From assembly GCF_039555335.1 (NCBI RefSeq), contig NC_092640.1:33969887-34033886 (forward strand): DNA of 64,000 bases. The letters are read 5' to 3'. Positions within the stretch are counted from its first letter, which is position 1. The number at the start of each line of letters is the position of its first letter. Source of the stretch: Amphiura filiformis. Taxonomy: Eukaryota > Echinodermata > Ophiuroidea > Amphilepidida > Amphiuridae. Both the position numbers and the translations under genes were made by a program. This document shows, one piece after another, positions 33,795-44,775 of this stretch. The notes below the pieces were generated by a model that ran no database searches, was not told the DNA's origin, and worked only from the letters and a program-made list of their open reading frames with translations.

Positions 33795-34263
33795 CAGTAG
33801 GCCAAAAAATTAAGGTACCAGTTGTGTTCACCCCTGTATATCCTAAATAAAGAAAAATGTGTCAAAAATAAAACAAGCAGCTAATACATGTACTCTTTAG
33901 CTCTGATTTAAGACCTCATTTGTTGAAATTGGTTGAGAATTAAAGAAACGATGGTCTAAAAACCTACTAATCAATGAAAGCACGACTCTACTTTTAACGT
34001 GTTAATCAATGGAAGAACAGCACTGGTTCTCTTGTTTGTGAACGCATTGTGTGCAAATCAATAGGGCATGCAATATGGAGCAAACTGCAACTTTAAAATT
34101 GGCATCCTCGGGTTTTTGGTTCATCATATCTTTATTTCTTCAACAGTAATTCAAGCTAAAAAATGCAGCTATTGGATGCTGGTTCCAATTATGACATATC
34201 TGTCTTTGTTTAGGATAATACAAGGGGTGAACATAACTGGTACCTGAATTGTTTGTCTTACTG
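33795..34263. mobile_element. TA-flanked MITE with CAGTA..GGTACCAGTT ends (469 bp)
   Basis: Flanked by TA at 33793-33794 and 34264-34265. The left arm (CAGTAGGCCAAAAAATTAAG, then GTACCAGTTGTGTTCACCCC) pairs with the right arm, about 58 bp long. A Tc1/mariner/pogo superfamily origin is suggested by the TA target and CAGT end. No transposase. Confidence 0.8.
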
Positions 34264-34454
34264 TATACAAGTCTCATTATGTGGATATTTTCAGTACAAA
34301 TTGTTTTGCAAAAGAAAACATGTGTTATTGCTTTACAAAAACACTCGCTGCTGAACCTAAAGGGATCGATGTTCCAACAAACATCCCTTCCCTAAGGCCT
34401 ATTCAGTGATTTTGATATGAAAATTTTGGCAAAAAATGAGAAATACCGTTTCAT

Positions 34455-34640
34455 ATACCTGGAGAGAATTGATCAAAGATTGAATTCCCTCCTGATGAGG
34501 TTCGTATCAATGAGTTGATTAGATCACAAGGATGTCATTATAGCCAACTGGGTCAATGAATAACCTTGTGTGGTATTTGGTTCCCAGGAAGTGAGTTTTG
34601 CCTGAGGCGATTTGTGGTTGAATGTTGATCCCTCATAACA
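34455..34640 (+). repeat. Dispersed repeat C, copy 1
   Basis: Shares GAATTGATCAAA, TTGAATTCCCTCCTGA, GTGAGTTTTGCCTGAGGC and GTTGATCCCTCA with 46745-46935 in the same orientation. Confidence 0.7.
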
Positions 34641-36727
34641 ATAGGGGTCGGTTATAGAGGGGTAAAAAAGGGTGATGTGTCAGATTCCTTAGGGCTCAAG
34701 CATATTTGATGCAGGATGATTTCCTGAGCATTTTGACACCTTTTTTTAAACTGAAATCGGCCAAAAATTAGGAGGTGCCGGCCAAAAAACTTATTCGGAC
34801 AGGGGGGTATAGAAATTTGTCATTTTTCATCAAAAATATTATTCTATGCCTTATTCTATTGATATTGGTGTTGTTTTATACTAGTATGTTATTGTTGCCA
34901 AAGAATCCCATTTTTTAAAGTTGTATAAGATTTGAGGCATCTATGTTCTTGGAAACGGCCATTTTATGTCAAAATTAGGGCATGAGGGTGCTTTGCCAGT
35001 GCATGAAATTAGAATTCGCTCTTCCAATTGAAATTTTTGTTGATATAACTCCATAAGGAATTTGGGCATTTAAGCTTTTTTTTCGTTTGGCCGTGGCACC
35101 GTTTTTTAGCTCAATTTGCAAGGCAAATTGACCTATTGTCATCGTACAGATTTGCAATGGTTTTTTACTTTCTCTTGCTACATCGTTTGAGTAATGGAGC
35201 TGGTAATTTGAGGTGGCGATCTTTGCAAGTTTGTTCATGAAATTTACTTATTTTGCTAGGGAAAAATGGACAGGAAGTATGCTTTTTCGAGCAATTTGTC
35301 ACAAAATATTGTGCAGTTTCACAAGAATAATCTCATTCCTAGATTACTTACATGCTACACCAGGTTTAACCTTGGTGTTTTAAGCAATATAAGTCATCTG
35401 TTACATGTTTACATTTTAGCTTTGCCAATGATGTTACTGTGTTTTATGGAGGTTTAGATTTGGAGCATGTGTATTTTTGCAGAGACCTCTCAGATATTTG
35501 TGAGGATAGTTTTACCATGGTTTTACATAGTAATTATTTTTTATGTGAGATTGTAAAATTCTAAAATTCTAAAGCTCTTAAATATTAGACTTGTTTCAAG
35601 TCCTTTGGCGTCCATAGTTAGTGAATGTAAAATTCATGGAAGCTTTGCCACATCTTCCAAAAATTTCTATTACTTTCCAAAGTTTTGAAGTTATCTAGTC
35701 TTTCAAGATATTTATTTACCATCATAACTTTGTGAAAATCTATTTGACATTTGAATTACTAGTGAATTACTTTCTTATCATACTTTACCCCAGGCATACT
35801 GTGCACTACAGGGGTAGTGTTTGAGCAAAATACACACCATGCCCACAAGGTATACTTCCTCATAAGAGCATGAACAGAGAAAAAGTAAGGAGAAAGACTT
35901 GATCAAGGCTATTAAATATGTATAAACCACTAAAACCTAATGTCAACAGTAGAGTGTTTGTTCAAGTTACAAGGACAAAGTAATCAGGGTTGCCAAGCTA
36001 ATGGTTTGGTAGCCTAATTGGGTAACTTTTGAAGATTTTCCCTGAGACTTCCAACAATTTCCTGTCCCACAGAAACAGATGGTTAAGAAAAAAATGGGTG
36101 GCTTTTCAGCAATGCAGGTGCAATTTGGATGTCTTGAAGCCTACATTTATTTAACTAATTAACAGACACAGATAAATTTGGGGTAAAGTTAGTAATTGGA
36201 ATCCTTGAGAGCGTTCACATGGTAGATTTCCCCCCAAGTTTTTGTCCGAGAGCTGCTTTGCTCAAGCAAAAATTCCTCTGTGTGGATATGCCTAAAGACA
36301 AATATTTATTACTGCTAATATTCCTGTCAGTTTATACCTGAAGATATTTAGTGCCCATTCATTTATTTATTATTCATTAACAATTTATATGCAGAATAAC
36401 CTCAGCACCTTGCCTCCCTCCTGAGCAGTGGCATTGGGAGCTAGGGGGAAAGTTGCATCCCCAACACAGAAATTTCCAGTCATGAAAATGGGGATGGAGA
36501 TCAGAGTATGTCATTAAAATGACTGAAAAAGGTCAAAAATTGACAAATGGGGACAGAGTTTGGCTTTACTCCTGCACACTAAAATGCTGGCTATGCTGTT
36601 GTTCCTAAGGCCACCTTTGTTTCAGATGGACATTTTATTGTGAAAGGACCTATATGTCATTGCACAAGAAATACAATTAGCCCCTGAATTAAAAGTATTT
36701 AATTATTTTTGTAATCACTCAAAAGCA

Positions 36728-36925
36728 TTTTGTGAGAATTTTACAATTGAACTAAGTGCTATTCAATTTTTATGGGCGTTTTTATTTTACATGTAAAGTC
36801 TATGGGGGTGATGAATGATGATTAGAAATGGACAGCAATATTGAAAAACCCTCATTTTGGGCCATTTTAGTCACTAAAATGACCATAAAAAAGAATAGCA
36901 CTTAGTTCGGCTGTAAAATTCACAC
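36728..36925. repeat. Nested fold-back 1
   Basis: AACTAAGTGCTATTC near 36749 pairs with GAATAGCACTTAGTT near 36893, with flanking partial pairing (AATTTTACA / TGTAAAATT). Small MITE-like hairpin inside the family A element. Confidence 0.6.
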
Positions 36926-37166
36926 ACAATGCTACCTTAGTCAGTACAAACATAATTAAATACATTTCATTCGGGGGCTATAGCAAAAAAAAAAAAAAAA
37001 GGAAATTTTTTTAAATTAAAATATATGATCTTATAGTATGAAATTGGTTAATTTTTTTCAAACCTGATTTTTTTTTGCATATTTGTAATGTTTACACATG
37101 TCCCAACTTGCACCTAAATGGAATCGGCCAAATTTGTTGTCTTTGTAGGTCAACAGAGCAAAGTTC

Positions 37167-37430
37167 GACATATGTGATGCGATCAAGCAAAATCAGTCGG
37201 AACTCGGAAATATTGATTTTGAGATATAGCCAAACAAAGGCAATATTTCCTTTTGTTTCCTCTTGTTTTGGAAACTCTCTAATTGCTCATATCTTTGGAA
37301 CTGGTTGTTCAATTTCAATGGGGTTTTCTGCAAAATCCAGCTTTGTAAATGCTTGTTAATATTCTATAAGAAACTGAAAATTTAATATTTCTGAGTTCCG
37401 ACTGATTTTGCTTGATCGCATCACATATTA
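37167..37430. repeat. Nested fold-back 2 with GTGATGCGATCAAGC ends
   Basis: GTGATGCGATCAAGCAAAAT..CAGTCGGAACTC at 37174-37205 pairs with its complement at 37393-37424. Directly after it a perfect 14-bp palindrome arm (TATCATAATTTTAA / TTAAAATTATGATA) lies at 37428-37458. No coding content. Confidence 0.75.
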
Positions 37431-38621
37431 TCATAATTTTAAAAATTATGATAATATGTCCTCCCATAGAACTGCATGTTAAATGGTCAAAATAACTAGT
37501 GGGGTTTCTTTCACTTTACCTCGTTATATCAACTTAAAACGGACAGCAACCCTCCCCGGCAGTTATTTCAATTATTTCAACATTTTGAATAAAGAATAAC
37601 AAAATTAAAATTTGATGGAAATCGTACATTAAGCCTTTAATGGTTATGGAACAAAGGTGGAGGGCCCTGTTGCACATAAATGACCTTTATATACATGTAC
37701 ATTATGCCACGTAAAATTAAAATTTTGTTTCACATCCCCACCATGAGAAGTGGATCTAATGTAACACCAAGATACTTGAATTCATTTGTATGATCAAGCA
37801 TGTCATATTGTTGAACTTGGTAAGAATGTGAGATGCACCAAATACTATATTATTTAGTTTTATTGTTAATGTTGAGAGTTAACTCGTTTTTATAAAACCA
37901 ACTAGCAATATTCTTGACATAAATAAATAAAGAAATGTTATAAACACAATTAAATACCAGTATATTAAAAAAACCCAATTTGATATATTCAACGGTTATA
38001 CATATATCTGAACATTATATTTACGTCAAATTTCAAATAACAATTGAGCTACAGCACCCTTGGTGCTCTTGTTGTAATTTCATGAAGCCCTCCATTGAAA
38101 TGTACACGGAATGAAAGTGCATTGACCCCTGTACATTTCAATGACAGCGTTCCATGAAATGTTCAAATGGGTTTTTAAGTCAAACTGTATCATGTAAAAA
38201 GTTCAAATTTCTAGATCAGGTGCCACTTGTGATTATCTTCATAGTTATGATACTAAATTTTGCAGTTGAAAGAGCATGCGCGTGCTAAGAGCAAAGCACC
38301 CTCATACCCTAATTTTGACATAAAACGGTAGTTTCCAAGAATAAGGATGCCCTGAATCTTATGCAACTTTCAAAAATGGATTCCTTGGCACCAATAACAT
38401 ATAAAACAACATCAATATCAATAGAATACGGCATAGAATAACATTTATGATGCAAAATGACAATTTTCAGACCCCCTCAGGCTCAGACCCCCCTGTCCGA
38501 ATAAGTTTTTTGACCGATTTCAGTAAAAAGGTGTCAAAATGCTCAGGAGATCATTCTGCATCAAATAAGCCTGGGCCTTAAGGAATGTGGCACATCATGG
38601 TTGTATAACCCAGTACTAATA

Positions 38622-38808
38622 CAGTAAAACCTCATTATAACGAAATCTGATACAAGAAAAACCCTGTTGTAAAGAAGTATTTTTCCAGAACCAAGATACA
38701 AAATTCTTTTGTTATTTATTGTTTTTACAACACTGATATAACAAAATTTGGATATAAAGAACTAATTTTTTTTGTCCCTGACATCTTCGTTATAATGAGT
38801 TTCCACTG
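38622..38808. mobile_element. pogo/Tigger-type MITE (187 bp)
   Basis: TA flanks at 38620-38621 and 38809-38810. Termini CAGTAAAACCTCATTATAAC and its near complement (GTTATAATGAGTTTCCACTG) are characteristic of pogo/Tigger ends. Too short for a transposase. Confidence 0.8.
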
Positions 38809-38811
38809 TAA

Positions 38812-39011
38812 NNNNNNNNNNNNNNNNNNNNNNNNNNNNNNNNNNNNNNNNNNNNNNNNNNNNNNNNNNNNNNNNNNNNNNNNNNNNNNNNNNNNNNNNN
38901 NNNNNNNNNNNNNNNNNNNNNNNNNNNNNNNNNNNNNNNNNNNNNNNNNNNNNNNNNNNNNNNNNNNNNNNNNNNNNNNNNNNNNNNNNNNNNNNNNNNN
39001 NNNNNNNNNNN
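38812..39011. other. Assembly gap (200 N)
   Basis: Exactly 200 undetermined bases, probably a placeholder length. The LINE relic just downstream may continue into it. Confidence 0.99.
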
Positions 39012-40119
39012 AGATCCTTATTTCAGGATAACTGGCAGAAACATTATTTCTTCAATACAAGTGACACCAAGTTACACAAACCTTTTGAAGCAAGAGTTAA
39101 CGTTTTGGACCAGAATTTAATGGAAACCAGGTACCCCCGGTACCTTTTAGGACTTCAAAAGTTCATACGTCAATTCGGATCCAGCCGCTAATTGAGAAAG
39201 TAGATGATGATAGGGTGAAAAGAGAAATTGTGATCCGTGAAATTACCTCCTTCGGGGGGAGTGCTGTACACGTCTTTACAGATGGTTCTTTAGAGCCGAC
39301 AAATTGTAAAGTAGGTTGTAGTTTGGTTATACCGGCTTTTAAGTATTCTCGAGGGATTTAAGACTTACTTCTGGTGTGTCAATTTACTCCGCGGAACTTA
39401 TTGGTATCTTTATGGCATTAGAATGGATAGATGAGGTAAAGCCTAGTGACGTAGTCATCTTTAGTGACTGCAAAAGTGCCGTCATGTCGTTAACTAAATT
39501 TGATCATGATAATAAAATTATCTTTGATATTCAAAGATTATATAAATCACTTCATTGTCAAGGTATCAAGGTGGAAATCTCCTGGATTCCAGGTCATGTT
39601 GGGATTTTTGGTAATGACTGGGCTGATCTCTCTGCTAAAAAGGCCCTTGAGAAAAAAAGCAAAGTTGATATTAATATCCTTTAAGTAAATCTGAAATTAA
39701 AAGTTTTTCAAAAAACAGATTAAAGAAGAATGGCAAGCTGATTGGCTTACCTATAACAAAAAGTAATATGTTAAAAAGATTAGACCCATTATTAAGTTAT
39801 ACATGCCCAACTGGTTGGTGAATAGAGAATGGGAAGTTCTTTTTTTTTTTTTTTGATTGGGTATATGCAGACTGTTAAACTCCTATTTATACTCCATTGG
39901 TAAACACCCCAATGGAAAATGTGATTTTTGTTTAACTCAAGATGACGTTGAACATTTTATACTTGATTGCAAAAAATATGATTCACAAAGAAGTGAATTA
40001 AAAAATGAGCTAGAGAAAAAAGGCTTTAAAAATTTTTCAATTGAAAAAATTCTTGGAGGAAAGAACCCTCCAGTGACAGAGGTTATGAATTATGTTAAAA
40101 AATGCAGGAAGATCCTGTA
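39012..40119 (+). pseudogene. LINE remnant: RNase H domain and C-terminal CCHC motif
   Basis: The 3' end of a non-LTR retrotransposon protein, broken by frameshifts. From about 39266 one frame gives VHVFTDGSLEP (first Asp of RNase HI). From 39376 another gives SAELIGIFMALEW (Glu), FSDCKSA (Asp) and SWIPGHVGIFGNDWAD (last His and Asp), so the D-E-D-D set is present across frames. From 39857 a third frame gives CDFCLTQDDVEHFILDC, a CxxC-x7-H-x4-C motif typical of I/Jockey-group LINE C-termini. A stop lies at 39682-39684 and another at 40117-40119. The reverse transcriptase part would be upstream, in or beyond the gap. Not functional. Confidence 0.8.
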
Positions 40120-40568
40120 ATGAGTCTGCAAACAGGGTCATCTTAGTGTGTATTTTGTACATTTGACATGATGTGTAATGAGTTTATGTATATGTAAAAA
40201 TGTTGTAGCAGTGGTTGAGTAACTTGCATAATTCCAACAGTGCCTAATATCTCCACATACATTTCTTCTTTGTGTTTTTTTCTTTATCTATCTTGAATAG
40301 CAGATTTAAGGTGACTTTAGAGATACTGGCGCAAATAATCATTCGGTTGAAAGCGCCATTATATAATACCAACAAAAAAACCAAAAACTCATTAACGCAG
40401 TGTTCATTGGTACTCCCTTTTATGGGTAGGTCACAGTAAGGCTTTGCACCCCAGCCTCTTGACTTGTAATGAGTATCGCAGAGTAGTTGCAAGCTCCCTA
40501 GTCGAGTAGTATCCGGGGTTCTTGCCTAGTAGCTAATTTGCATGGACCGTTGAGCGTTTTGGGGTTTA
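40120..40568. other. Stretch between LINE end and palindrome
   Basis: Probably the LINE 3' untranslated tail at first (to about 40230). The rest shows nothing recognisable. Confidence 0.4.
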
Positions 40569-43500
40569 GTCGGGCTCTCATTCACGCGCGGATGGGAAAT
40601 AGTGTTCACTTTATGTTTGATACGGTTTCTAGACTGAAATTTTGCGTAGAACACGCTCCCGTAGTCCACTTTAATTAAAATGTGCCCAAAATGCTTTTTT
40701 CAGGGGGTGCCCCTACAATGGGGTCAAAATTACTAAAAAATGTATTCTAAGGCCAATGGTGGTGATTTTGGTGTCTAAATATATGTTTATAAACATGAGA
40801 AAGTCATTTAGACAGTTTACGAAATCCAAAATGGCTTCCTTATGTTCCAAAATTCAAAATGGCGGCCAAAATGGTGAATTTTAGCCAAACTTATTTGAAC
40901 GGCTTTATCAAGCCGATGGTGGTGATTTGAGTGTCTATGAATATGTCTGTGGACATGAAAAAAAGTTATTTACATAGTTTATCAGAATTCAAAATGGCTG
41001 CCTTATACAAAAAATTCAAAATGGCCATAAAATGTCGAATATTAGTCTATATCATTTGAACGGCATTCCCAGGCCGATGGTGGTGATTTTGGTGCCCAGT
41101 TATATGTTTGGGGACATGACAAAGTCATTCAGCTAGTTTACAAAATCCAAAATGTTGCCCTATGGTTCAAAATTCAAATGGCGGCTAAAATAGTGAATTT
41201 TAGTAAAAATTGACATATAGGCTATAGTGTACATGACCAAGTCATTTAGATAATTGATGAAATCTTAGAATGGCTGCCCTATGTAAAACATTCAAATGGT
41301 GGCCAAAATTGCACATGTTATATTGATTTTATCTATTATCATATAGACACCCCAGCTCTTGGGACTTAAATGTTTGTATTAAATCTAAAGTCGCCGTGTT
41401 ACAATATAATCACTTATAAATAGAACATATAGATGCCCAAAATATTCAAAATGGCGTCGTCATTAAACCAATTGTTAATACTAATACTAACTAACACTAT
41501 AAGGATCACATTTGATGTCCATTGATCTATTATGATTTAAAAAAGGTAGTCCAAAGACGATTGAAAATGTTGTATATCCCGTAAAATGTAAACTAGTTCT
41601 ATCTCTAAACCTGGGAACCTTGGCGGCCATAATATGAAACACCATATTATGGAAATCATAATAACTCAATAAGTAAAGTGATAAGCCCTAGAACTAAGCA
41701 GGGAGTTGTACCACCCCAAAGGTTGTTCATCCGCCATAAAAAAAAACACACGCGTATTACGTCCAAACGACTTAAGCTAATCGTAGATCCATCCATTGCG
41801 CTCATTTTAGTGATAAAATGTTTGCCCAAGCATCTTACCCGGGGGTAGGACCGACCATCAAAGATGGCCATGGGGTGGGGAGGTGAGGCCCATCATGATT
41901 TTCATTTCACTCTTGTAAAATTATTCCAAGATATATTAACTTTTTACTTGTTAATTAGGTTGAAATAGTCATTTCCTTTTATATTTATGAGAAAATTCGG
42001 TGAAAATCGCACTTTAGAGTTAAAATCGTAGATTTTTTGGCCGAATCTATTTTGCCTATACTTTTGTAGATAGCCAAAATTTCCCAATTTTACAAGGGTG
42101 TGCTCACATTATGACGTCATAGCGATATTATGACTGAGGAATGTGGACTTTTTTTTGGAATCACTGGAGAGAGTAGACCTATAGCTATACTTTGGTACCA
42201 AATATAGCGGCATATGACGTTTGTAATTGAAAATTAAGGGGGTTGCAACACCCCACCCCTCTGTAGCCCGTGTTACAAAATATGGCTCAGTAGTTCTGGG
42301 GTTAAACTTACACACGTTTCCACTTTTGATCTGTTATGAGTGAAATTAATGCTAAACGTGGTAACTATTGTTTATCATCTATCCTTGCTCAATGGATACT
42401 CGCCTTTATCAGAAGGATATCAGGTCTTGGTCAATATTATTACCAAACAAGCGAATGTTATGGTTTTCTTACAGCTTCTAACAAATCCAGCTTTCGCAGT
42501 TACTGACTCCAAAGAGCAGTCGCTATATACCATCATGGTGATAGCGGCATGAGGAAGAAACGCCTAAAAGGCTCCTTGACCATGCAGAAAATCCACGAAA
42601 TGTCAAATCCTGCGAGTAATATTCGTCGCATATGTCATTGTTAACTGCTTTTATGATTTGTATGAACAGACGTATCCTCTCAACTACGGCTGGTTGCTTG
42701 AAAACGGCATCCCTGGACTCATTTGAACTCATAACAAAAGTAAAGTGGAAACATGTATACGTTTAATACTAGAACTGGGAACCTGGGAACCAAGGGAGAA
42801 CAGTGCCAGTGCATTGATTGGTCATCCCAGGTTAAATATATGCCCCTAATTTTGTATTTGGTACCAATGTATAGCTATGGGTCTCGTCTATCAGTGATAC
42901 CAAAAAAGTACAAACATTCCCACATAATATCGCTATGACGTCATAATGTGAGCACATCCTTGCAAAATTGAATACTGTATATGAATGCACAATGCTTATA
43001 CATAGGCCTATCATATGTATAAAAGTTGAACCCAAATCAACCCTCTACGTGGGTCTATTAGCATGTAAAATCCAAAATGGCCTATACCCGGCATGTATGA
43101 TACACATCTGTTTTTTAGTTGTCTCAAAATCACTTTCGATGGACTTGGGTGGGTTTTGTATTCATGTATTCAATTCTGGTTATTTACAAAAGTATACGCA
43201 AAATTGATCTTCTTCCAAAAATTCTACGAACATGCGATTTTCACCGAATTGTCTCATAAATATGAAAGAAAATGACTATTTCAACCTAACTAACAAGTAA
43301 AAAGTCAATATATCTTGGAATAATTTTACAAGAGTGAAATGAAACTGTATTTACTGTAGAAACCTATGGTGGGCCTCACCTCCCCCCTCTATGATCAATC
43401 ATCTTTGATGGTCGGTCATACCCCAGGTAAGGTGCTGGGGTAAAAATTGTATCACTTAAAAGAGCGTAGCTGATGGATCTACGATTAGTTTAAGTCGTTT

Positions 43501-44775
43501 GGGCGTAAAGACACGTGGTTTGTTTTTTATGGCGGATACAACCTCCTACGTAGTTCTAGGGTTAATCACTTTCCTTAATTTCGTTATAATGATTATTATG
43601 TTTCTTATTATGGCCGATCTTCAAATACCCCATTTTAAAGATAGAAATCGCTTACCTTTTACAACTTTTTAAATCATAATAGATCAATGGACATCAGATG
43701 TTATTATTTGGTTAATGGCGCCATTTTGAATAATTTGGGCATCTATGTACCAATTACAAGTGATTATATTGTGACACGGCGACCTTAGATTAAAAAAAAA
43801 ATTAAGTCCCAAGAGCTGGGGTGTCTATTATGATAATTTTGTGAAATCAATATAAAATTTGCAATTTTGATTACCACTTGAATTTTTTAGCATAGGGCAG
43901 CAATTTAAGATTTTATCATCTAAATGACTTGGTCATGTACACTATAGGGCCTATATGTCAGAAACATATACCTAGACACCAATATCGCTACCATCGGCCT
44001 AAGAATATCTTTCAAGTAATTTTTACTAAAATTCACTATTTTAGCCGCCATTTTGAATTCTGGACCATAGGGCAACTTTTTTGGATTTTGCAAACAACAC
44101 CAACATCACCACCATCGGCCTGAGAATGCCGTTCAAATGATATAGACTAATATTCGACATTTTGACCGCCATTTTGAATTTGTGGGCATAGGGCAGCCAT
44201 TTTGGATTTTTATAAGCAATATAAATGACTGTTTCATGTCCGCAAACATATACCTACATCCAAATCACGACCATCGGGCCGAGAGCGCTGTTCAAATAAG
44301 TTAGAATAATTTTCGGCATTTTGGCGGCCATTTTGAATATTTTGTATAAGGCAGCCATTTTGGATTTTGATAAACTATGTAAATAACTTTTCATGTCCAC
44401 AGACATATTCATAGACACTCAAATCACCATAAAATAAAGCCGTTCAAATAAGTTTGGGTAAAATTCACAATTTTGGCCGCCATTTTGAATTTTGAAGCAT
44501 AAGGAAGCCATTTTGGATTTCGTAAGCTGTCTAAATGACTTTCTCATGTCCATAAACATATATTTAGACACCAAAATCACCACATTTGGCCTTAGAATAC
44601 ATTTTTAGTAATTTTGACCCCCATTGTAGGGGAAAAAAAAAAAAAAAGCACTTTGGGCACATTTTTAATTAAAAGTGGACTACGGGAGCGTGTTCTACGC
44701 GAAATTTCAGTCTAGAAACCGTATCAAACATAAAGTGAACACCATTTCCCATCCGCGCGTGAATGAGAGCCCGAC
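40569..44775. mobile_element. Giant palindromic element (4.2 kb) with about 2 kb inverted arms
   Basis: TA flanks both ends (40567-40568, 44776-44777). The left arm starts GTCGGGCTCTCATTCACGCG and the right arm ends with its complement. Pairing can be followed inward through GGAGCGTGTTCTACGC, repeated CAAAATGGCGGCC units, ATGACGTCATAGCGATATTATG (42111) and its complement (42927), to GTTATGAG (42337) and CTCATAAC (42727). A unique spacer of about 390 bases lies in the middle. The arms contain imperfect 159-base tandem units (from 40755, 40914, 41073). No transposase frame is recognised. Confidence 0.85.

Larger units (their letters stand above)
34650..38610. mobile_element. Large inverted-repeat element, family A copy 3 (about 3.9 kb)
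   Basis: Terminal blocks of about 330 bp are inverted: CCTTAGGGC..GCATATTTGATGCAGGATG, TTGACACC and AACTTATTCGGACAGGGGGG at 34672-34805, with their complements at 38490-38605. Inner arm parts (AGGGTGCTTTGC at 34987, GCAAAGCACCCT at 38292) also pair. The 3.2 kb between the arms is AT-rich with no recognisable transposase and carries two nested fold-backs. Exact borders are uncertain. Confidence 0.7.

Noticed and set aside
38795-39031. Open frame running through the assembly gap
   Set aside because: It consists mainly of undetermined bases.
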